64,000 nucleotides of DNA from CAZDDB01 sp963843285 (GTDB lineage: Bacteria; Acidobacteriota; HRBIN11; JAKEFK01): positions 62,001-126,000 of the forward strand of contig CAWJJO010000004.1 in NCBI GenBank assembly GCA_963843285.1. Direction: 5' to 3'. Under the pieces are notes generated by a model that was not told the origin of the DNA, made no database searches, and saw nothing but the letters and a program-made list of their open reading frames with translations. Positions within the stretch are counted from its first letter, which is position 1. Each line of letters begins with the position of its first letter. Shown piece after piece: positions 52,761 to 62,377 of the stretch. The translations under genes were made by a program, and so were the position numbers.

Positions 52761-53378
52761 TTATTGCTCGCAATGCGCTTTCAAGCGGTCGAGCGCTTCC
52801 GCCCATGCATTTCGTACAGCGTCTGCTTCGGCACGCGCTTGAATGCGCGATAGATTCACGAGCAAGCCGGTCTTTCCTTTCCCCTTATCCTGAAACTGCG
52901 CATCCACAAGCACCGGCGCCGAGAACCCCGTACTGTTCAGCGACAAACGGATGTCTTTATTCTTGCGCACTCTCAGGAATGTTCCGCTGTCACCCTCTTT
53001 TGTTTCCATTGCGCCAGCGTCCCGGCAATCTGCTTTGATAGCTTCCCCGAACCAGTGACTCAGGTTAGCTTTGCTACTCCAGGCATCAAACACCTTTTCG
53101 ACCGGGGCCGAGATCGTTTTTGTGGAACACACAAAGTATCCTTCGAGTAGACCGTCTTTCTTGCGGATGCCATGATGCTTTTCATACTCCACGGCAATTG
53201 TTGTGCACCACCATGGATCGATTTTCTGACCGTAGAGATGCGTGTTGATTTCACGCCGTCCTTTCTTCAAGCCATCCCAGGTATCCAGCTCCCGATACCA
53301 TTGATCCAGAGTCTTACCTGTTGCCGATTTTGCCGCTTCATTGGTTACCGGATGATCGGATTCCAGTTTGTATTTCAT
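52761..53378 (-). CDS. DUF4287 plus SRPBCC (AHSA1-like) two-domain protein
   Basis: The protein has 205 residues. The N-terminal DUF4287 part (about 10-70) reads ATGKTLDQWYRELDTWDGLKKGRREINTHL...DPWWCTTIAVEYEKHHG. The C-terminal START/SRPBCC-like domain (about 85-205) reads KTISAPVEKVFDAWSSKANLSHWFG and ends AWAEALDRLKAHCEQ. Function is unknown; SRPBCC domains bind hydrophobic ligands. It is convergent with NDH-2, whose stop is 7 bp away. Confidence 0.87.
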   Translation of the reverse strand: MKYKLESDHPVTNEAAKSATGKTLDQWYRELDTWDGLKKGRREINTHLYGQKIDPWWCTTIAVEYEKHHGIRKKDGLLEGYFVCSTKTISAPVEKVFDAWSSKANLSHWFGEAIKADCRDAGAMETKEGDSGTFLRVRKNKDIRLSLNSTGFSAPVLVDAQFQDKGKGKTGLLVNLSRIQARAEADAVRNAWAEALDRLKAHCEQ

Positions 53379-53442
53379 CGCAAATTTCTCCTCACACTTC
53401 TATTAAATAGGAATCCGCTTTTCTTTAAGCGGGGTACCATTT

Positions 53443-53472
53443 TCCTGCGGGCACGGAGGCCCGCGGCTCCAG
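53443..53472. repeat. Partial family B repeat
   Basis: CCTGCGGGCACGGAGGCCCG then CGGCTCCAGG, matching the middle of the unit at 19820. Confidence 0.6.
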
Positions 53473-53492
53473 GAAGAAGAACGAGATTCGGA

Positions 53493-54413
53493 TCAGCGAA
53501 CGCGCATCCCCAGTTTTTCGTCCCAGTGAAGCGGAGTGGACTGCTTTGCTAGCGGCGCTTCCGGAATTTGACCGACCGAAACACCATACTTCCATTCCGG
53601 CGGACAGATCGCGATATAGCGGGCATATCCACCCACGCCGCCTTGAAATTTCGGATAACCGATCGCAACGAGCGCGCCCGTTTCGGGCACTTGATCGAGA
53701 TTCGCCACACCTTCTGCCTGTGTGTAGCCGTGATGCATCAGCCAGGATTCGCCCTCGAGCGTTGGCGTTGTATCGGTATCCAGCGGCTCATGACCGTGAA
53801 ACAGGATCTTGCGCTGCTCATGCAGAAATTTCAACGCCTCCAGCTTCACGCCGGGAAACGTGGTTCGGGTTGAAAGCTCAGGATTCGGCCATTCCCTGGA
53901 CCAATCGCAACGAATGAACACAACAGAGCCCTCAGGAATCTGGCCGTTTATTTTTTCCCAATTCAAGATGTCTTGAACCGTCAGGTGATAACCCGGATCC
54001 TTCTTGACCTGATCCACGATCGAAATCACAACCAGCGGACGGATCGTATAGGTTGCAGGAAGTTCATCGATCGCAGGATACTGCGGATCCCAATGCGCCG
54101 GAGGATCCAGCTGCGTGCCAAGCTGATCCGTAGCCAGATCGTAATGCGTCGCCTCAAAATCATCATCTCTATACGTGTACGGCTTGCCTGTTTTCGGGTT
54201 GAGTGTAGGACCAAATGAAGAACGTCCAAAACCTGCCCACACCGGAATCGACGGAGTAATCTTGTGCGTCAAGTCCACATACTTCGCTTTTTTCAAATAC
54301 TGATCGTAGATCTGCCACAGTTGCGGCTGCGCCTTTGCGGATTGCGCCGGCGCGCGATGGAATAGAGCGGTGCAAACGATGAACGCAAGCAAACAAATCA
54401 CACTTTTCTTCAT
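53493..54413 (-). CDS. Exported cyclase-family (kynurenine-formamidase-like) hydrolase
   Basis: The protein has 306 residues and a signal peptide (VICLLAFIVCTALFHRAPAQS). The family fold shows YVDLTHKITPSIPVW, then TDQLGTQLDPPAHW at the metal site and GSVVFIRCDWS, FPGVKLEALKFLHE. In kynurenine formamidase the site reads H-x-G-T-H-x-D-x-P-x-H; here Q-L-G-T-Q-L-D-P-P-A-H has Gln at both usual His positions, while Asp and the last His remain, a pattern of a distinct cyclase subgroup. It is likely periplasmic. Its substrate is unknown. Confidence 0.87.
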   Translation of the reverse strand: MKKSVICLLAFIVCTALFHRAPAQSAKAQPQLWQIYDQYLKKAKYVDLTHKITPSIPVWAGFGRSSFGPTLNPKTGKPYTYRDDDFEATHYDLATDQLGTQLDPPAHWDPQYPAIDELPATYTIRPLVVISIVDQVKKDPGYHLTVQDILNWEKINGQIPEGSVVFIRCDWSREWPNPELSTRTTFPGVKLEALKFLHEQRKILFHGHEPLDTDTTPTLEGESWLMHHGYTQAEGVANLDQVPETGALVAIGYPKFQGGVGGYARYIAICPPEWKYGVSVGQIPEAPLAKQSTPLHWDEKLGMRVR

Positions 54414-54431
54414 ATTCGCCTCCGCGAATAG

Positions 54432-56720
54432 TCAGGATGGGTTCAGACCTATACGACGCATCAAATCATCAAAGCGCGGGTCGGACCGCAACGGATCGGC
54501 AAGCGGATCGGGGTACAACCAGACAAGCAGAGCGGTCCGTTCGCGATATGCTTTTTCCAGCCACTCAAATGCAGTCTCCTTTTCGCCGAGAGCCGCGTAT
54601 GCAAGACCCACATCTATCAATGCAGGTAGATATTTTTGCTCTGCGATCGCGCGCAGCTCATCCAGGATTCTTCTTGCATCTTCCGTTTTTCCCGAAGCAG
54701 CATACGCGTGAGCCAGACCAGCCACCATTCTTGGATGATTTTCCGAATGCGACATCGCACTTTTCATCGCCTCGATCGCCTCCGGATACTTCCCTTCAAG
54801 CATGAAGCCGCGTCCGAGAATCAGAAAGGCGGAAGGGAAGTCGGGTTGGAGCTCCAGTGCCTTACCGGCTTCGACGCGGGAAGCCGCATAGTCCCGGCTG
54901 AAATAAAGGATCAATGCGTGGACGGCGTATGTGACAGCCGCAAGCGGGTCGAGGATTTGCGCGATTCGGATCTCCGCCAGCGCTGGATCGAGGCGTCCGG
55001 AACCCGCCAGTAAATCGGCGTACCAGACATGTGCAAGCGCGTAGCCCGGATTCAGTTTGATCGCTCGCCTGTAATCTTTTTCGGCGCCCTCCCAGTCGTG
55101 GGTGAACGCCCATTTTGCCCACGCGAGCGAGTTATATCCTTCGGCAAGCGAGTCGTCTATTTCCAACGCCCTCGTAGCGGCAGCAATTGCGCGTGGATAG
55201 GTAACTTTAGGATCATGAAAACCATAAGCTTCCCATCCCAGAAAGTTATAACAATCAGCAATCCCGGAATACGCAAGCGCGAAAGTCGGGTCCGTTTCAA
55301 TGGCTTGCTCGAAGAATGTGATCGCCTTTTCGAAAGCTTCGGGTGTCCTTCGATTCCAGTAGTAGCGCCCTTTCAGATAGAATTGATACGCCTCGACATT
55401 TTCCGTGTACCGTTTGCCCAGCAGTTTCTTTTCCGCTCCCGTTAACTTGCGTTGAAGCGCTGTGGAGATCACGCTGGCGATTTCCTCCTGCACGGAAAAG
55501 ATGTCGGATAGGTTCCTGCTGAATTGCTGACCCCAAACTTGAGAGCCGTCTTCCGCATGGACGAGCTCGACCTGGATATTCAGGCGTTCACCGCGCCGGA
55601 CACCGCGGCCGGTCATTAACATCTGCACGCCAAGCGCGCGGCCGACTTCCCGCGGATCGATGTCTTGTCCCTTGTAACGAAAGGCGGTGCTGCGCGCCGT
55701 TACCTTGAGCTTCGGCAATTGCGACAGACTGTTGATAATGCTTTCGGTGATTCCGTCCATCAAATATTCGTCTTCCGGATCGCCGCCTGCAAAACCGATC
55801 GGAAGAATCGCTACCGATCTGCCGCGGCCACGAGAACTCCTGCGGACCGCACCGGAGCGGGACAACTGCGCATCAAACGGAACCGATCGCAACTTTACGA
55901 CAACATCGCGCGCTGAAGGAAGCCGCATAGCGGCATCTTTTTGGAGACAACGGAAGGTCAAATCAATTAACTCCTGCGGCGCGCTGCCGGCATCGATCGC
56001 GGCAGGACGATCGCGCAAGATGGATGCCGTCAGCTCAGCGGCATCCGATTTGTCAAAAGGCACGCGTCCTGAAATCATCTCGTACAGAATGCAGCCCAGA
56101 GAATAGATGTCGGTGCGGGCATCCACCGTTTGTCCGCGCAGTTGTTCGGGAGCCATGCTTCGCAGAGTTCCCATCACAATACCGGGATGGCTCAATGCGG
56201 GTGAAGTATCCATCCAGGATTCACCGGGCGAAGACATCTTTGGTTCGACCCGCGCCAATCCGAAGTCGAGGATTTTGATCTGATTGTCCTGAGTAAGAAA
56301 TACATTTTCGGGCTTCAGATCGCGATGGATGATTCCGCGGGAATGTGCCGCTGCAAGACCTTCTCCGATCGCCATTGCGATCGGCAAAGATTCCTTCCAC
56401 GGAATTTTTTCGCGTTTTAGCCTGTCCCGAAGCGTCTCTCCTTTGAGAAGCTCCATCACAACAAAAAAGCTTCTGCCTTCGATCACAATATCGTGAACCG
56501 TCAGGATGTTCGGATGCGACAACGACGCCAGGGCTTTTGCTTCCTGCTCAAAACGCAGAAGCGCTTCATCTTCCTGCAGCAATGATTCGGTCAGGGCCTT
56601 GATCGCCACTTCCCGATCCAGACGCGGATCGTGCGCGCGATACACTTCTCCCATTCCTCCCTTGCCGATCAACGAGAGAATCTCGTAGACGCCGACCTGC
56701 GTTCCTTCTGAAAGGGGCAT
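54432..56720 (-). CDS. Ser/Thr protein kinase with FlgO-like domain and TPR tail, no membrane helix
   Basis: The protein has 762 residues. ATG at 56720 (MPLSEGTQVGVYEIL) is chosen, because the longer frame up to 56828 is translated family C repeat. The kinase domain (about 10-270) has GKGGMGEVYRAHD, VAIKAL, HRDLKPENVF, LDFGLARV and MAPEQL. A FlgO/cyclase-associated domain follows (SVAILPIGFAGGDPEDEYLMDG) and then TPRs (about 430-740; YQFYLKGRYYWNRRTPEAFE). No hydrophobic span separates kinase and sensor halves, so unlike 6100-8781 this one should be cytoplasmic. It ends NPS, 18 bp before the cyclase gene start, possibly co-transcribed. Confidence 0.92.
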   Translation of the reverse strand: MPLSEGTQVGVYEILSLIGKGGMGEVYRAHDPRLDREVAIKALTESLLQEDEALLRFEQEAKALASLSHPNILTVHDIVIEGRSFFVVMELLKGETLRDRLKREKIPWKESLPIAMAIGEGLAAAHSRGIIHRDLKPENVFLTQDNQIKILDFGLARVEPKMSSPGESWMDTSPALSHPGIVMGTLRSMAPEQLRGQTVDARTDIYSLGCILYEMISGRVPFDKSDAAELTASILRDRPAAIDAGSAPQELIDLTFRCLQKDAAMRLPSARDVVVKLRSVPFDAQLSRSGAVRRSSRGRGRSVAILPIGFAGGDPEDEYLMDGITESIINSLSQLPKLKVTARSTAFRYKGQDIDPREVGRALGVQMLMTGRGVRRGERLNIQVELVHAEDGSQVWGQQFSRNLSDIFSVQEEIASVISTALQRKLTGAEKKLLGKRYTENVEAYQFYLKGRYYWNRRTPEAFEKAITFFEQAIETDPTFALAYSGIADCYNFLGWEAYGFHDPKVTYPRAIAAATRALEIDDSLAEGYNSLAWAKWAFTHDWEGAEKDYRRAIKLNPGYALAHVWYADLLAGSGRLDPALAEIRIAQILDPLAAVTYAVHALILYFSRDYAASRVEAGKALELQPDFPSAFLILGRGFMLEGKYPEAIEAMKSAMSHSENHPRMVAGLAHAYAASGKTEDARRILDELRAIAEQKYLPALIDVGLAYAALGEKETAFEWLEKAYRERTALLVWLYPDPLADPLRSDPRFDDLMRRIGLNPS

Positions 56721-56768
56721 GCGACAAATATAACAAGTCCATGACTCGGTACACAATGGAGGCGGCTG

Positions 56769-56843
56769 GTAGGGGCGGGCCTTGTGCCCGCCCGCACGAA
56801 ATCTCGACGCCCGAATGAGGGCGACCACAAGGGTCGCCCCTAC
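56769..56843. repeat. Family C variant repeat
   Basis: GGTAGGGGCGGGCCTTGTGC and CGAATGAGGGCGACCACAAG then GGTCGCCCCTAC: nested hairpins between two co-directional genes. Confidence 0.65.
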
Positions 56844-58285
56844 ATCTTCGCGATTGCGTCGTTCCGGACAAACGCGTAGTTCAGGGAGTTCAGGACGTTG
56901 AATTCGGCGACTTTCTTGTACATCTCTTTTGCTTTTGCCTGATTTCCGGAAGCCTCGTACGCCTGTGCCATGCGATACAGATTTTGTGGATTTTGGACGT
57001 TTGACTTCTGCAGCTCCGCGAGCGCGACAGTGTAATTCTTTTCCGCCATGGCGATTCGTCCTGCAAGCTCGTGCGATTGCCAGATCTGGAAACGGTTCTT
57101 TGCCGCTTCCGCCTGCTTGCTGAATTCAGCGGACAATTTCTTTGCAGTCGCCAGATCATTTTTGCTCAATGCGACGGTTCCAAGATTGAAAAGGTGGTTG
57201 CGTTTGGAGTTTTCTTTCACTTCATCTGAAAGTTTGGAATCCGCGATTGCCTTGGCTGACAGATCAAACTTTTGTTTCGCTTCGTCTGCGCGGCCGCTTT
57301 CGAGCAGGATCGTTCCCATTACAAAGAGATCACCCGCCATCGCGCCGGCATCACCGATTTTTTGAGCAAGCGCGTGCGCTTTTTCTTGTTCCGCTAGCGC
57401 GTTCACCCAATCTCTCTGAAAGGCATACGATACGCTGATGGCGAAGAAAGCCGCACGGCTCTCACCATCATTTCGCGCAGAACCCAGGAGCGATTGCAGT
57501 TCTTTTCTTGCCTTGTCGTATTCTCCTTTGAAATCCAAGTTGGTCGCGATTGCAAGATAAGAGTTGATAAAATGTGGGTCCACGGAAAGCGCCTTCCGGT
57601 ATTGTGCATTCGATTCGTCAAACCTCCCGATCTTCATCAAAAGCTCGGCGTAAGAATCGTACGGGTTGGGATCGTTCGGAATCAGCTCAATGTAAGTTTT
57701 GAAAGCCTTTTCTGCGTCAGAATATTTTTCCAGAGATCGATACGCGTAACCCATCAGATTGTACGGGGGAGAGAATTTGGGGTTGATCCGGACTGACTTA
57801 TCGTATTCGTCGATGGACTTTTCCCATTCTTGCAAAATAAAATACACACCGCCTAACAGCGAGTGCACCCTCTCATCGCCAGGATACGCGGCAGCCAGAT
57901 TCTGATAGATTTCCACCTGTTTGGCGGTCTGACCGCTAGCGCCTGCCTGAACGGCTTCAATCCACATCCGTTCGCCGTCGGAAACCTTGCCCGCGAGTGA
58001 GACAGCTTTGTTCAGGTTTTCGAAAAACTCTTTGGTCGTTGGAGCGCTGAGTGCATAATTCAAATAAGCAATTGCCATCTGCGGATCTTCAGTCGTCGCC
58101 TTCTTGAAATATTCCAGTGAATCAAAACCGCGAAGCTTGTCGGAGTAATCAAGACCCTGCAAATAAAACTGTCTGGCCTTTTCGGAAGACGTGGTGATCG
58201 GCATCTTGCCGGTAGTTTGAACCGCCGGCAAACCGGCGGCGAAACAAATGATGAGCACGATGAGAATCAATGATAATCTGCGCAT
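56840..58285 (-). CDS. Exported tetratricopeptide-repeat protein
   Basis: The protein has 481 residues and a signal peptide (RLSLILIVLIICFAAGLPAVQ). About ten TPRs follow, for example ARQFYLQGLDYSDKLRGFDS, PPYNLMGYAYRSLEKYSDAE, NPYDSYAELLMKIGRFDESN and AQYRKALSVDPHFINSYLAI. No enzymatic domain. It resembles the TPR halves of the neighbouring kinases without the kinase; it could serve as periplasmic scaffold. A family C repeat separates it from the kinase gene downstream on the same strand. Confidence 0.88.
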   Translation of the reverse strand: MRRLSLILIVLIICFAAGLPAVQTTGKMPITTSSEKARQFYLQGLDYSDKLRGFDSLEYFKKATTEDPQMAIAYLNYALSAPTTKEFFENLNKAVSLAGKVSDGERMWIEAVQAGASGQTAKQVEIYQNLAAAYPGDERVHSLLGGVYFILQEWEKSIDEYDKSVRINPKFSPPYNLMGYAYRSLEKYSDAEKAFKTYIELIPNDPNPYDSYAELLMKIGRFDESNAQYRKALSVDPHFINSYLAIATNLDFKGEYDKARKELQSLLGSARNDGESRAAFFAISVSYAFQRDWVNALAEQEKAHALAQKIGDAGAMAGDLFVMGTILLESGRADEAKQKFDLSAKAIADSKLSDEVKENSKRNHLFNLGTVALSKNDLATAKKLSAEFSKQAEAAKNRFQIWQSHELAGRIAMAEKNYTVALAELQKSNVQNPQNLYRMAQAYEASGNQAKAKEMYKKVAEFNVLNSLNYAFVRNDAIAKM

Positions 58286-58483
58286 ATACTTTCCTCCTGG
58301 CGAACCTTTGTAGTAAATCAGCCGATCTGAGGCTGCAGCAACAGGCGTGGGACGAGTGGGAAAGATGGCTGGTAAACCGGACTGTTTTGGTAGCGAATAC
58401 GCAATCTACAATCGATCACGAGCAAGAGCACGAGCAGAGAAGTTTTGAATTCTGATAAGATGGGTAACCATGAAAAGAACAAT

Positions 58484-58523
58484 TGCCTGCGGCCCATAAT
58501 GCAGGCGGGACGCCTGCGCTCCA
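58484..58523. repeat. REP-like palindromic repeat, family A (intact reference copy)
   Basis: GCCTGCGGCCCATAATGCAG then GCGGGACGCCTGCGCTCCAC. This uninterrupted unit shows what the IS110 insertion at 19956 has split. Confidence 0.85.
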
Positions 58524-60689
58524 CTAGAGACGAAGCATGTAGGTGAATTTGACGAGAAGGGAGCGATCTTGTTGTTTGGAAAAGCCGGGCGACGCGCTCT
58601 GATCCATGATTTCGTTATACACGACAAACAACTCGGTGCCTTCCTTGAATAAATAACCCACACGGAAGTTCATGCCGAAATCCTGTGAATCGTTGTCGTA
58701 TTGCAAAACGGCTGAGGCCGAAAAGCTGGTATTCAATGAGAAACCGATTCTGGTCTGAGTTAAGTAAATGTTAAAATCCTGTGGTCCCAGCTGAACGCGA
58801 TTCGAAATAAAAGTTTGAGAAAGATTCAGATGCCTGTTCACCTTCCATATGACAGAAGGACTGACTTCGAGGCGTGAGCCGCCGAAAAATCCTCCGTGCG
58901 AAAAAGTGAGAGCGCCGGAGACAGTTCTTCCCGGTTTTGTGGAAAGCTCGATTCCAGCTCGGTTTTCCGTGTAGTTTCCCGTTGGAATCACGACTTCTCG
59001 AAAGATCGGAAATTCCTCAGGCACAAATTCCTCTTTTCTGTTTGCGAAAAAGCGCACTTGATCTTCACTTTGGAATAGCAGCCTGAGTGAACCTTCGTGT
59101 GTCAGAAATGTGAGAGTCCCATCATGATCCTCTTCGCGCACCAGTTGATATCCCGGCGTAAGACTCAGCAAGGAGCCTTGCTTCCGGTAATACGGAATAA
59201 AAAGATTTCCCAGAAACCGGCGGGTATCCGGTCTCTGCACAAAACCGATTGCGGGATCGAAATCTGCGGCGATATCCGTGTAACGAAGCTGGAACGACGT
59301 ACGCTCTCCGGCCCGCGACAGGTTCAGATCGAATGCTGCAGAATCGTGAAAGCTCAAATCATCATCTGAGGAGCGAACTGTGGCCGCGAATCCGCTCAAG
59401 AAGATTTCATCCCGGAGATAAATGTTCATGTCCGCTCCATACGCCTGGTTTGAGAAAGCATCCTCCGTCCGGCGGTTCGTCAGGATGGCGCCAACGTAGG
59501 ACCGGGCTGCAACACCGGCTTTCAGCCGGAGTACACTAAAATTTTCAGATGGAGCGGGCTGGCAAACATCGGTTGTTTCGTCACGACAGGATTGAGAGCG
59601 TGCTTGAACATCCAGAACACCGATGTCCACACGGTTGATTTTGCCTGTGAGCTTTGCCCCAAACAGAATCGGAACCGTTTCCAGCGAGTCTTCGGAAAGT
59701 CCGATCCGGCGGCTGAAGAAGATTTCGGTTTCGCCGGGAATCCCAAACTGGAAGTTCCCGGCGCTCTCTAAAAAGAATTCCCGCTTTTCGGGAAAGAACA
59801 AAGGGAAGCGCGTCAGATTCACCTGGCGGTCATCTACATCTGCTTCCGCAAAATCCATATTGAAAGAGAAGTTCGAGATCAAGCTATTTGTAAGTTGATA
59901 GCGGATGTCCGCGCCGGCGTTTTTTTCGCCTTCCGTGTTTCCTGTTTCCGATGAAAATCCTCCGAGACCGTACGGTTTTATAAACAGGTTCTCGGCGCCC
60001 TGAATGCCTTCAAAGCGATACTTTACTGCAGCGGAAACATTCGGTGTCCCGGCGGAGAGTTGAAGCGGAATCAGCGGCGCAAAGATCTGTTCGTTGGTCC
60101 GGATAATCCGGCGGAATAAATTGATGCCCATAATGTTTTCTTCCGCTTTCCGGAAACGAAGCGTGGAAAATGGAATCTCGATTTCGGCGGTCCATCCTTC
60201 ATGATCGATGCGGGTTTTACATTCCCAGATCCCGTTCCAGTTGGATTCCCAGAGGTCTCCTTCATTTCCGAATTGCGCATCGACACGCGCGCCGAGCGGA
60301 TTGGTCGAAAACCAGTAGCCGTTTCTTCCATCGTTATAGGAATCGATCGCAAAAGCGAGCTGATCGTTTTGCATCAGATCGAAATCATCGCGCTTCATTA
60401 CGGTTGCAACAATCCTGTCCGGCCGGCTGTCGTATGCCCGAAAGCCCAGGTAGAGATTAGTTGCAGTGTACAGAATCCGCATTTCGGTTCGTTCGGTTGG
60501 CACGACGCCTTCGTGTGGAAGCCGCTGGAGGAAATCGGAAATCACGAGGGCCTGCTTCCAAACCGCTTCCTCCAGGATACCGTCTATGCGCGGAGGGTCC
60601 GAAACGCGCGGGGGGATGCGATAGTCCGTCGCAAAGAGCGGCGCGCAGAAAATCAAGATTGTGATTGCGCGAAATAAGATCCTGCTCAT
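58524..60689 (-). CDS. DUF5916 protein: CBM9-like domain plus outer-membrane beta-barrel
   Basis: The protein has 721 residues and a signal peptide (ILFRAITILIFCAPLFATDY). Residues about 24-200 are the CBM9-like N-domain: PPRIDGILEEAVWKQALVIS, LYLGFRAYDSRPDRIVATVM, NDQLAFAIDSYNDGRNGYWF and WTAEIEIPFSTLRFRK. The remainder is DUF5916, alternating barrel strands ending LLVKFTYMLRL. FPLFFPEKREFFLESAGNFQFG is a hallmark of this family. Function is unknown; related genes often lie near peptidases or transporters. It is followed at its 3' end directly by a REP unit. Confidence 0.9.
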   Translation of the reverse strand: MSRILFRAITILIFCAPLFATDYRIPPRVSDPPRIDGILEEAVWKQALVISDFLQRLPHEGVVPTERTEMRILYTATNLYLGFRAYDSRPDRIVATVMKRDDFDLMQNDQLAFAIDSYNDGRNGYWFSTNPLGARVDAQFGNEGDLWESNWNGIWECKTRIDHEGWTAEIEIPFSTLRFRKAEENIMGINLFRRIIRTNEQIFAPLIPLQLSAGTPNVSAAVKYRFEGIQGAENLFIKPYGLGGFSSETGNTEGEKNAGADIRYQLTNSLISNFSFNMDFAEADVDDRQVNLTRFPLFFPEKREFFLESAGNFQFGIPGETEIFFSRRIGLSEDSLETVPILFGAKLTGKINRVDIGVLDVQARSQSCRDETTDVCQPAPSENFSVLRLKAGVAARSYVGAILTNRRTEDAFSNQAYGADMNIYLRDEIFLSGFAATVRSSDDDLSFHDSAAFDLNLSRAGERTSFQLRYTDIAADFDPAIGFVQRPDTRRFLGNLFIPYYRKQGSLLSLTPGYQLVREEDHDGTLTFLTHEGSLRLLFQSEDQVRFFANRKEEFVPEEFPIFREVVIPTGNYTENRAGIELSTKPGRTVSGALTFSHGGFFGGSRLEVSPSVIWKVNRHLNLSQTFISNRVQLGPQDFNIYLTQTRIGFSLNTSFSASAVLQYDNDSQDFGMNFRVGYLFKEGTELFVVYNEIMDQSASPGFSKQQDRSLLVKFTYMLRL

Positions 60690-60701
60690 CGTTCTCTGAG
60701 A

Positions 60702-61880
60702 TTATTTGTTCCTCGTCTTTTTCAGATCGATCTCTTTTGTGGAGTGAAAGAGTTTTCTTGTTACAAGCCCCGAAAGGTTTTCGAAAACGTCGGCCCTCAA
60801 TGAAATCAGAACTATATTCCCGGTTGCTTTCTCATTCAGCAACCCTGCCTCCCGCAATATGTGAATGTGATGTGAAACAGTGGGGCGCGATAAGCCTAAA
60901 ATTCGGGCAAGATCGGCTGCCGGTAGCGGATCTTTCGCAAGCAGCGATACCATCGCGTAACGGGTCGTGTCTCCTAAGGCTTTAAAAATCAGAGCGGGAT
61001 CCATTTCCGGTTGCTCGTTTTGCGACTCACCGCCCGCGCCGAATGAGCTCAGCGAGATCGCCGGATCAAAATAAGGGAAAAAAGCCACGATGCCGGTCGG
61101 ATCTTCTTCATACGTCGTCCAGTGACGCTTGTCATTAAAGGCGGAAGGGAATATGACGGCTCTTGCCAGATGCTTCAGCGGCAGCGCATAACCACCGCGC
61201 ACCGCTTTCATCAAACCCTTTCGTTCGTCGATTTCCACTCGCAAAAGAGCAAGCCGAGCAAATTCCTCCAGGGAACAGGATTGAAACAACCGCTCCTTCT
61301 CTTCTTTGGACCTTTCCAGTTTCCGGTAAATCAGATCCCAGGTTTGCTGGAACTCGCTGGTCCAGAACATTTCCAGGAGGTCCGTCAAAATCCGCCGAAA
61401 TTCTCCTGGGCTGCGAAGAAGGCACTCCAGTCCTGCAAAGAGAGGCGAGTTCTTTTTCGGCGGATAGAGACCGATGAACGCGAGCCATTCCCGTTTTGTT
61501 TTCGAAATCCGTGTCACCGTTTGAAAAAGATCGTAGCGTCCGGAAAGCAATTGATTCACAGGACCCGGCTCATGAAGGGTTCCGAAAAAGATTGTTTTCT
61601 GCAGATTGCGGAGTGATATTTCACTAAACCTGGAAACGATGTCTTCAAAGGGCAGGGAAAGGGGCGAGTCCAGGACAGCATCGGCGATCACCGGCCAGAT
61701 ATAAGAAGAACCTCCGATCAGCGCGAATTTTCTGTGAAACGCGGCCGGAAGCCGCTGCAGCGCACGCCTTTTCCAGATTTCATGGATGCGCGAATCGGGA
61801 TCCGTGAGCAATTGCAGGGCAAAGCACGCCTCGAACCAGGGGCTGACTTGAAATTCAAATTTCGATTTGATCTTTATCAT
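60702..61880 (-). CDS. ArsR-type HTH regulator with long N-terminal domain
   Basis: The protein has 392 residues from ATG 61880; the longer frame to 61958 would be translated REP repeat. Residues 1-270 form a helical domain (FQVSPWFEACFALQLLTDPD) similar to the DUF5937-type N-terminus of some ArsR regulators. The HTH (about 290-350) reads FKALGDTTRYAMVSLLAKDPLPAADLARILGLSRPTVSHHIHIL. No metal-binding Cys cluster is evident, so it is not a typical arsenic sensor. A perfect 7+7 bp palindrome lies 5 bp before the start codon, consistent with autoregulation. It starts upstream of the DUF5916 gene (12 bp gap), which it may control. Confidence 0.85.
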   Translation of the reverse strand: MIKIKSKFEFQVSPWFEACFALQLLTDPDSRIHEIWKRRALQRLPAAFHRKFALIGGSSYIWPVIADAVLDSPLSLPFEDIVSRFSEISLRNLQKTIFFGTLHEPGPVNQLLSGRYDLFQTVTRISKTKREWLAFIGLYPPKKNSPLFAGLECLLRSPGEFRRILTDLLEMFWTSEFQQTWDLIYRKLERSKEEKERLFQSCSLEEFARLALLRVEIDERKGLMKAVRGGYALPLKHLARAVIFPSAFNDKRHWTTYEEDPTGIVAFFPYFDPAISLSSFGAGGESQNEQPEMDPALIFKALGDTTRYAMVSLLAKDPLPAADLARILGLSRPTVSHHIHILREAGLLNEKATGNIVLISLRADVFENLSGLVTRKLFHSTKEIDLKKTRNK

Positions 61881-61884
61881 CCTA

Positions 61885-61902
61885 GTTAGATAATAATCTA
61901 AC
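61885..61902. promoter_or_regulatory. Operator palindrome at the start of the ArsR-type gene
   Basis: GTTAGAT-AATA-ATCTAAC, a perfect inverted repeat immediately before the ATG at 61880; the half-site type and size fit an ArsR-family dimer. Confidence 0.7.
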
Positions 61903-61922
61903 ACATGACTTTTGTCAAATCC

Positions 61923-61977
61923 TGGGAGCGCAGGCGTCCCGCCTGCATGATGGGCCACAGCTTCCCGCCTGCATTAC
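61923..61977. repeat. REP-like palindromic repeat, family A
   Basis: GGGAGCGCAGGCGTCCCGCC then TGCATGATGGG and CCACAGCTTCCCGCCTGCAT. Confidence 0.8.
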
Positions 61978-62084
61978 GCTCGAGGAGAGGCGCCCACAAA
62001 GGTCGTCGCTCCTACCGCTTCGCCAGGACACAAACCACAGCGACCGGTTTCGTCGGTTTCCAGTTGATTTTTCACATCGCCCAC

Positions 62085-62324
62085 GGGCAGCGCTTTGGGG
62101 ATACTTGGGCATACAACGGCAAAGAATGGCAGCAGCGTGCCTCTATCGGACCGTCTCCAAGAAACCACACTGTCATGGTTTACGACTCCAAACAAAAGCG
62201 AATCGTTCTGTTCGGCTGACATGATGGAGAGAATGTATTTGGCGACACGTGGGAGTGGAACGGAACTGCCTGGTCGCTGAGAGAAAGTACTCAACCCCTG
62301 AAGCGCATCGAGAACCGGCATTAG
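62085..62324 (+). pseudogene. Kelch-repeat protein fragment with in-frame stop
   Basis: The frame reads QRFGDTWAYNGKEWQQRASI, then HTVMVYDSKQKRIVLFG, TGA at 62217-62219, and continues HDGENVFGDTWEWNGTAWSL before a stop at 62322-62324. These are one and a half kelch blades (GDTW-W motifs, V-L-F-G-G); the expected second Gly codon GGA is TGA. The 5' and 3' parts are missing. The rest of 61978-62377 shows nothing else. Confidence 0.7.
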
Positions 62325-62377
62325 TCTCGCGTAGTGATAAAGTAATTTGACAAAACGGATCCCAGCTTCACGATGCT

